From: a virus
Reading direction: 5' to 3' (one strand)
Length of the DNA stretch: 34,187 nucleotides
Virus record (IMG/VR): IMGVR_UViG_3300027852_000117
Coordinates: 1 to 34,187 of that record
The translations under genes and the position numbers were made by a program. The notes below the pieces were generated by a model, which was given only the letters and a program-made list of their open reading frames with translations, had not been told where the DNA came from and searched no databases. Position 1 is the first letter of the stretch. Every line of letters begins with the position of its first letter. Shown in pieces: positions 31,194-34,187 of this stretch.

Positions 31194-31865
31194 TTAGTCC
31201 TCAATAATTAGTTTTTTGAGCTCGTCAATGTGCTTTATCACTGCTTTTTTACTGTTTTCCTTCCAATTTTTGTCTCTTGCGTCGCATACAACATCAAGAA
31301 ACGCCTGAAAGCCGACCTTAAACGGCCTGGTGTAGATGTTTTCTGTGTCTATACGTTCTTTTATTTTACCTATTTCTTTGTCTGTTTTATTGTCCTGAAC
31401 CGCCTGAACTATTCTTGCGACCAGGGCTGCTGATATTCTGCCGCCGTCTGCAGCCTCTATTACTTTCAGCCATGCTTCTACCTGTCTTTCAGGATCTAAC
31501 CTGGTTAACGGCCTTGCCTGGCGTTCGTTTGCAGGCAGGATTTTTGTTTCAGAAGGGTTGATATTTGCTGAATTTGTATTTATTTTATTTTGTTGCGTTT
31601 CAGAATGGGAACCAAGGTTCCCATTCTGCTTTAAATTTTCAACTACATCCGATGATAAAATCAACATACTTGAATACCTTTTCCCCATATCCCACTCATA
31701 CTTGCAGTAGTCTTCAAACGTATGGTATTTTTGCCTATACAGACGGCTGTCCCGTATTTCTGCCAGCGCTTGGCCTGTCAAAACAAATCCCCGGATATTT
31801 TTTTTTATTACCGTTTGCAGCTCCTGTAGCCGGGTTTTTTCGGACAATTCTATGTCATACAGCAT
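31194..31865 (-). CDS. early protein of phage/plasmid HTH type
   Basis: 223 aa from the ATG at 31865 with AGGAG; the open frame extends to 31892 through a TTG but that would overlap the previous stop. The N-terminus RLQELQTVIKKNIRGFVLTG, QALAEIRDSRLYRQKYHTFE, DYCKYEWDMGKRYSSMLI is the DUF3102-like pattern found in many phage and plasmid early proteins. The middle (about 95-130) is low complexity. The C-terminus is charged and helical. It precedes the transposase by two bases. A DNA-binding role in early control is likely; nothing more specific. Confidence 0.65.
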   Translation of the reverse strand: MLYDIELSEKTRLQELQTVIKKNIRGFVLTGQALAEIRDSRLYRQKYHTFEDYCKYEWDMGKRYSSMLILSSDVVENLKQNGNLGSHSETQQNKINTNSANINPSETKILPANERQARPLTRLDPERQVEAWLKVIEAADGGRISAALVARIVQAVQDNKTDKEIGKIKERIDTENIYTRPFKVGFQAFLDVVCDARDKNWKENSKKAVIKHIDELKKLIIED

Positions 31866-31878
31866 GTTTTTATTTCTC

Positions 31879-32358
31879 CTATACGATTTCAACTGGAATT
31901 TTATAGTTTTTTACCCAACTCTCTATAATGAGGTCTATTCTGGATTGAAAAGCCTGGTCTGTGTCTCTGAAACCGTCATCTGCGATTGCAGCTTTCGGCC
32001 TGCACCAATAAATTTCATCATAAGTGCCTAACCAGTTCAGCGCGTTATAAAAATATTCTTTAAATATTTCCTTGAATCCTGCTTCTTTTGTATATGCAAG
32101 GCCGTCTAAAATTGTTCTGTCGCAGACAATGATGTCATTTTTTAGAGACGCCTCAAGCTCTGCAATCATCTGAGCATTATAAATCCATAATTGCGCCTCT
32201 ACAGAAGTGTCTTTATTGATAGCGAAGGGGCAATTCCTTGCGATTTCGGATACAATTCCGACCTGAATGCCAGGATGTTTTTTCTTTAAATCCGCTGCAA
32301 GCTGCAGGGCGAAGCCTGATTTGCCGGTTCCGTGTGTTCCCATAATACCTATCTTCAT
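31879..32358 (-). CDS. P-loop NTPase, nucleotide-kinase-like (AAA_28 type)
   Basis: 159 aa from the ATG at 32358 with AAGGAG just before. Walker A GTHGTGKS at residues 7-14 directly after MKIGIM; NDIIVCDRTILDGLAYTKEA is the Asp-Arg switch of NMP-kinase/NadR-like enzymes; WCRPKAAIADDGFRDTD resembles a lid and RxxD region. Substrate cannot be fixed. Such ATPases occur in phages as accessory nucleotide or nicotinamide metabolism genes, or as host-takeover factors. Placed before the transposase, it is an addition to the Mu plan. Confidence 0.78.
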   Translation of the reverse strand: MKIGIMGTHGTGKSGFALQLAADLKKKHPGIQVGIVSEIARNCPFAINKDTSVEAQLWIYNAQMIAELEASLKNDIIVCDRTILDGLAYTKEAGFKEIFKEYFYNALNWLGTYDEIYWCRPKAAIADDGFRDTDQAFQSRIDLIIESWVKNYKIPVEIV

Positions 32359-32359
32359 A

Positions 32360-32911
32360 CTATCTCCTTTTTTTCTTAAATTCATTCATGAGCCGCGATA
32401 TTCCCATCTTTGCATCATACATTCTGCCTACCATCAGTGTGTCTTTTTCCTGTCTTGATACGACCTCTGCATCCTCAGCCTCGGCCAGGGATCTGCAAAC
32501 AGCGAGAGAGCCTGTTACACCCTGAATTGCATACAGAATGCCCGCTGGGATCGGGTAGTCAACCGGTTTGGAAAGATAATGATTAAACATGTGTGCATAC
32601 AGGTGTTTGCGGCCTTTATCATCTCCGGTTTTTTTCAGAGATTCCATTTCTGCCGCTGTCGGCCAGCTAAAATATTTATTGACTCGATCAGCGACATCAT
32701 TCCTTGAAAGGCCTGATGCTTTTATAGATTTTTTGATTGCAGAGGCAATTTCCATACATGCGTCTGCAAAATTTTCCATAGCTTTCCGGGGGCTACTTTG
32801 ATGATTGATTTCATCAAAAACATTTTCAACCTCTTTCAGACTGTTTTCAACACGCTCTGTAAAAGGTAGAGGAAGCTGCCTGTTGTCTATTTTTTTTGTT
32901 TTTTTAGCCAT
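32360..32911 (-). CDS. early phage protein with HTH-like segment
   Basis: 183 aa. After a basic start (MAKKTKKIDNRQLPLPFTER) come long helices and the segment IKKSIKASGLSRNDVADRVN, which resembles a helix-turn-helix. YFSWPTAAEMESLKKTGDDK and YAHMFNHYLSKPVDYPIPAG follow. Similar proteins stand first in the early operon of several transposable phages. It stops at TAG, one base before the NTPase start, so they are coupled. Function unknown. Confidence 0.65.
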   Translation of the reverse strand: MAKKTKKIDNRQLPLPFTERVENSLKEVENVFDEINHQSSPRKAMENFADACMEIASAIKKSIKASGLSRNDVADRVNKYFSWPTAAEMESLKKTGDDKGRKHLYAHMFNHYLSKPVDYPIPAGILYAIQGVTGSLAVCRSLAEAEDAEVVSRQEKDTLMVGRMYDAKMGISRLMNEFKKKRR

Positions 32912-32942
32912 TGCTATTATTTTATTTTTTTAATAAGGGTTA

Positions 32943-33194
32943 TTAAGCTGCTCTTTTATCAATTTGGCCAAAGGCTTTGGAGGTTTTGCGCAATTTAGGG
33001 CCACGATAGTATGTGAAAGCCTCATCTTTGGGTTTGTCTATAGCCTTTGCGATTGCTGTAAATATGCGATCTGAAACCGCCCGCCCGTGAATCACATTTG
33101 AAACAGTCATTTCTGCTACTCCGAGATCAAGGGCAATGGTTTTTTGTGTTGTTCCTTTATTTTTAAGTGCAGCTTGTATTTCTTTTGGTGTCAT
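32943..33194 (-). CDS. Ner/Cro-like HTH regulator
   Basis: 83 aa. XRE-type HTH at residues ~15-38, TQKTIALDLGVAEMTVSNVI, then GRAVSDRIFTAIAKAIDKP, the format of lambda-like and Ner-like small regulators. First gene of the early operon, as ner in Mu. Basic C-terminus (GPKLRKTSKAF). With no other repressor in the window, this may serve as Ner, or as the lysogeny repressor, or both. AGAGG lies a few bases before ATG. Confidence 0.8.
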   Translation of the reverse strand: MTPKEIQAALKNKGTTQKTIALDLGVAEMTVSNVIHGRAVSDRIFTAIAKAIDKPKDEAFTYYRGPKLRKTSKAFGQIDKRAA

Positions 33195-33234
33195 TATTAA
33201 CCTCTTTATCTATTTTTATTTATTGTTTAGATAA

Positions 33235-33277
33235 GACTTATTCGCATATTGCGAGCAAGTCAAGAGAAAAATTCGCA
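33235..33277 (-). promoter_or_regulatory. early promoter with TCGCA operator
   Basis: Minus strand: TTGACT at 33263-33258; TAAGTC at 33240-33235 with 17 bp between. The spacer is occupied by the palindrome TCGCA-TAT-TGCGA (33242-33254). A third TTCGCA half-site is at 33272-33277. The layout fits autoregulation of the early operon by the 83-aa HTH protein. The -10 is weak, so exact start is uncertain. Confidence 0.5.
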
Positions 33278-33441
33278 AAATGTTAATTTCTTCAAAAATA
33301 ATTGATCGGGTCTTAGAATATAAAGAAAAGCCTTAAGCAAGCCGATCGCATACGGAAGAAAGACCAAAATGAATACCGCGGAGAAATTCTAAAAAAGCGG
33401 GCAATGTGATATTTATTAATTTCAACTTATAGGAAATAAGA

Positions 33442-33765
33442 ATGTTTACAATGACTGATTTGGATTGGTTCTCAATATTAATAGCCTTAGCTATTACTGT
33501 TTATATTTATGGCGCTACAAATCCACATGAAAAAGATACAGACGAGTATCAGAGCTTAAGACTTTGCCGTATAGGATTAATATTATTGGCCTGGAGTTTT
33601 GGCGCAGGGTTAATAGGATTTGCTTTTGCATTAACAACTTTTATTTTGGCAATTATTGGAATAGTAAAAGGCCGAACAGTATATGGAATAATGTTAATAA
33701 TAGGCTCAGTGGCCCTTCCTGTTATAAGCGTTTTTAGCACAATTCCCAGTCTTTCATCTCCATAA
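33442..33765 (+). CDS. small membrane protein, only plus-strand phage gene
   Basis: 107 aa with AGGAAA before the ATG. Three or four hydrophobic segments: about residues 10-25 (SILIALAITVYIYG), 44-60 (GLILLAWSFGAGLIGFAF), 62-76 and 82-100. A short polar loop with HEKDTDEYQSL lies between the first two. It is divergent from the early operon, where Mu and relatives carry the c repressor. It is expected to be expressed in the lysogen, so superinfection exclusion or another lysogenic trait is plausible. No named family. Confidence 0.7.
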   Translation: MFTMTDLDWFSILIALAITVYIYGATNPHEKDTDEYQSLRLCRIGLILLAWSFGAGLIGFAFALTTFILAIIGIVKGRTVYGIMLIIGSVALPVISVFSTIPSLSSP

Positions 33766-33767
33766 TT

Positions 33768-33892
33768 GCTTCCGACTTCGGATTTGTCCAAAACAGCCTT
33801 TCCCTTACAACTAAAGGGTTTGCGTGGATTTCCCTTTTTTCAGTAAATTTTGCTTTTAAAATTTTAGTCGGAAGCAAAAACAACGACTAAAA
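33768..33892. repeat. inverted repeats after the membrane protein gene
   Basis: GCTTCCGACT (33768-33777) and its complement (33866-33875) are 88 bases apart. TTTTAGTCG (33862-33870) and CGACTAAAA (33884-33892) form a 9-bp hairpin. Neither carries a standard T-run on the plus strand. They may mark transcription end or a protein-binding region. The stretch 33766-34187 has no gene. Confidence 0.45.
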
Positions 33893-33947
33893 AACCATAA
33901 CTATTTAATATATAAAAAAATAAACAAAAATAAATTGTAAACAAAAG

Positions 33948-34136
33948 TTCCCATATTACATGCAACAAAACCCCAAAAAACCTAAATAGTCCCATATACA
34001 AAAATCACCCGCACAAAACAAAAAAAGACCATGTGCTTACCACATAAGTCCCCTAAATGTTTCATAAACATACCAAAAAAATATCACTTAAAGCTCATCA
34101 AAACCCCTAAATTCAATATGTCCCACATAACCTGCC
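33948..34136. repeat. phage end with transposase-binding-type repeats (other side)
   Basis: Motifs, in the opposite direction to those at 92-124: TTCCCATATT (33948-33957), GTCCCATATA (33989-33998, exact complement of 92-101), CACATAAG with AAGTCCCC (34041-34054) and GTCCCACATAACC (34120-34132). AACCTGCC at 34129-34136 complements GGCAGGTT at 50-57. This is the phage left end in Mu terms, with more copies than the other end. Confidence 0.55.
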
Positions 34137-34187
34137 CCTTCATAGGGATGTACTTGATGCTATTCCAGGTTTGCAGAGAGTTGAGAT

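Larger units (their letters stand above)
42..34144 (-). mobile_element. Mu-like transposable prophage, siphovirus-type tail
   Basis: Gene content defines a transposable phage: MuA-type DDE transposase (29029-31191), MuB-type ATPase, GemA, Mu gp28/gp29/gp30/gp36/gp37-type head genes, then a lambda-style tail module. Gene order is that of Mu written in reverse, so the phage left end is at the right of the window. Motifs resembling TATATGGGAC occur near both edges in opposite orientation. The exact ends are tentative. They rest on a direct GGGAT at 37-41 and 34145-34149 (a 5-bp duplication is expected for Mu transposition) and on GGCAGGTT at positions 9-16 from both proposed ends. The termini lack the usual TG...CA, so the ends could be a few tens of bases away. 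That this is a Mu-like prophage is secure; the end coordinates are not. Confidence 0.85.

Noticed and set aside
16-34005. AAAAT duplication with TG at 21 and CA at 33999-34000 as prophage ends
   Set aside because: It has TG/CA but A-rich 5-mers are common here, and it would leave two inward-pointing motif copies and the GGCAGGTT match outside the element.
1-34187. tRNA genes, integrase, reverse transcriptase/diversity element, CRISPR array
   Set aside because: Looked for and not seen; integration is by transposition, and the fibre repeats have no paired template repeat or RT gene.

Overview
The window holds one essentially complete Mu-like transposable prophage of about 34 kb. It is read right to left: every phage gene is on the minus strand except one small membrane-protein gene at 33442-33765. 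Early, head and packaging genes are of Mu type: DDE transposase A, ATPase B, GemA, gp28-type terminase, gp29 portal, gp30/F-like protein, I-type protease, gp36, gp37 and gpG. The tail genes are of lambda/siphovirus type: tube, frameshifted chaperone pair, tape measure, M/L-like proteins, NlpC/P60 K-like protein and J-like tip protein. It should therefore build a transposable siphovirus, like the D3112/B3 style rather than the contractile tail of Mu itself. Host palindromic repeats (REP-like GTAGGGGC...GCCCCTAC and CCCGCCTTCGCGGG units) and general protein style suggest a Gram-negative host, most likely Desulfobacterota (deltaproteobacteria). That host assignment is inference; there is no host marker gene in the window.

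Layout from right to left. (1) 33766-34150: AT-rich phage end with repeated TATATGGGAC-like motifs. (2) 33195-33765: divergent control region and a plus-strand membrane protein. (3) 33194-25630: early operon of start/stop-overlapping genes: Ner/Cro-like regulator, two accessory genes (one a P-loop NTPase), a replication-associated protein, transposase A, ATPase B, winged-helix protein, zinc ribbon, GemA, zinc-finger protein and a last winged-helix-like protein. (4) 25539-21332: receptor or decoration cassette (beta-helix spike-like protein with DTGxGxD repeats, small virion-like proteins, zinc-ribbon protein). (5) 21331-20981: promoter, operator-like palindrome and long-stem terminator in front of rha. 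(6) 20980-20045: rha and a small gene. (7) 20044-19740: promoter inside a 15-bp-arm inverted repeat, followed by a 14-bp-stem terminator. (8) 19731-9578: lysis-like and membrane genes, packaging and head genes, tail completion, tail tube. (9) 9416-1134: tail chaperones with a programmed -1 frameshift, tape measure, tail tip and fibre. (10) 983-246: DNA adenine methylase at the position of the Mu mom module, closed by an intrinsic terminator, then the other phage end.

The control logic looks three-stage: an early promoter near 33260, a possible activated promoter near 25585, and two very similar sigma70-type promoters (CCCTTGACA) at 21226 and 20038. Each of those two is followed by a strong intrinsic terminator before its first gene. 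This implies attenuation/antitermination or two short stable RNAs. No Mor/C-type activator, no classical c repressor and no recognisable endolysin were found. The most notable signals are these two leader regions, the A AAA AAG frameshift site that adds a cysteine-rich domain to the tail chaperone, and host-type REP palindromes that have entered the prophage and been read in frame as protein.
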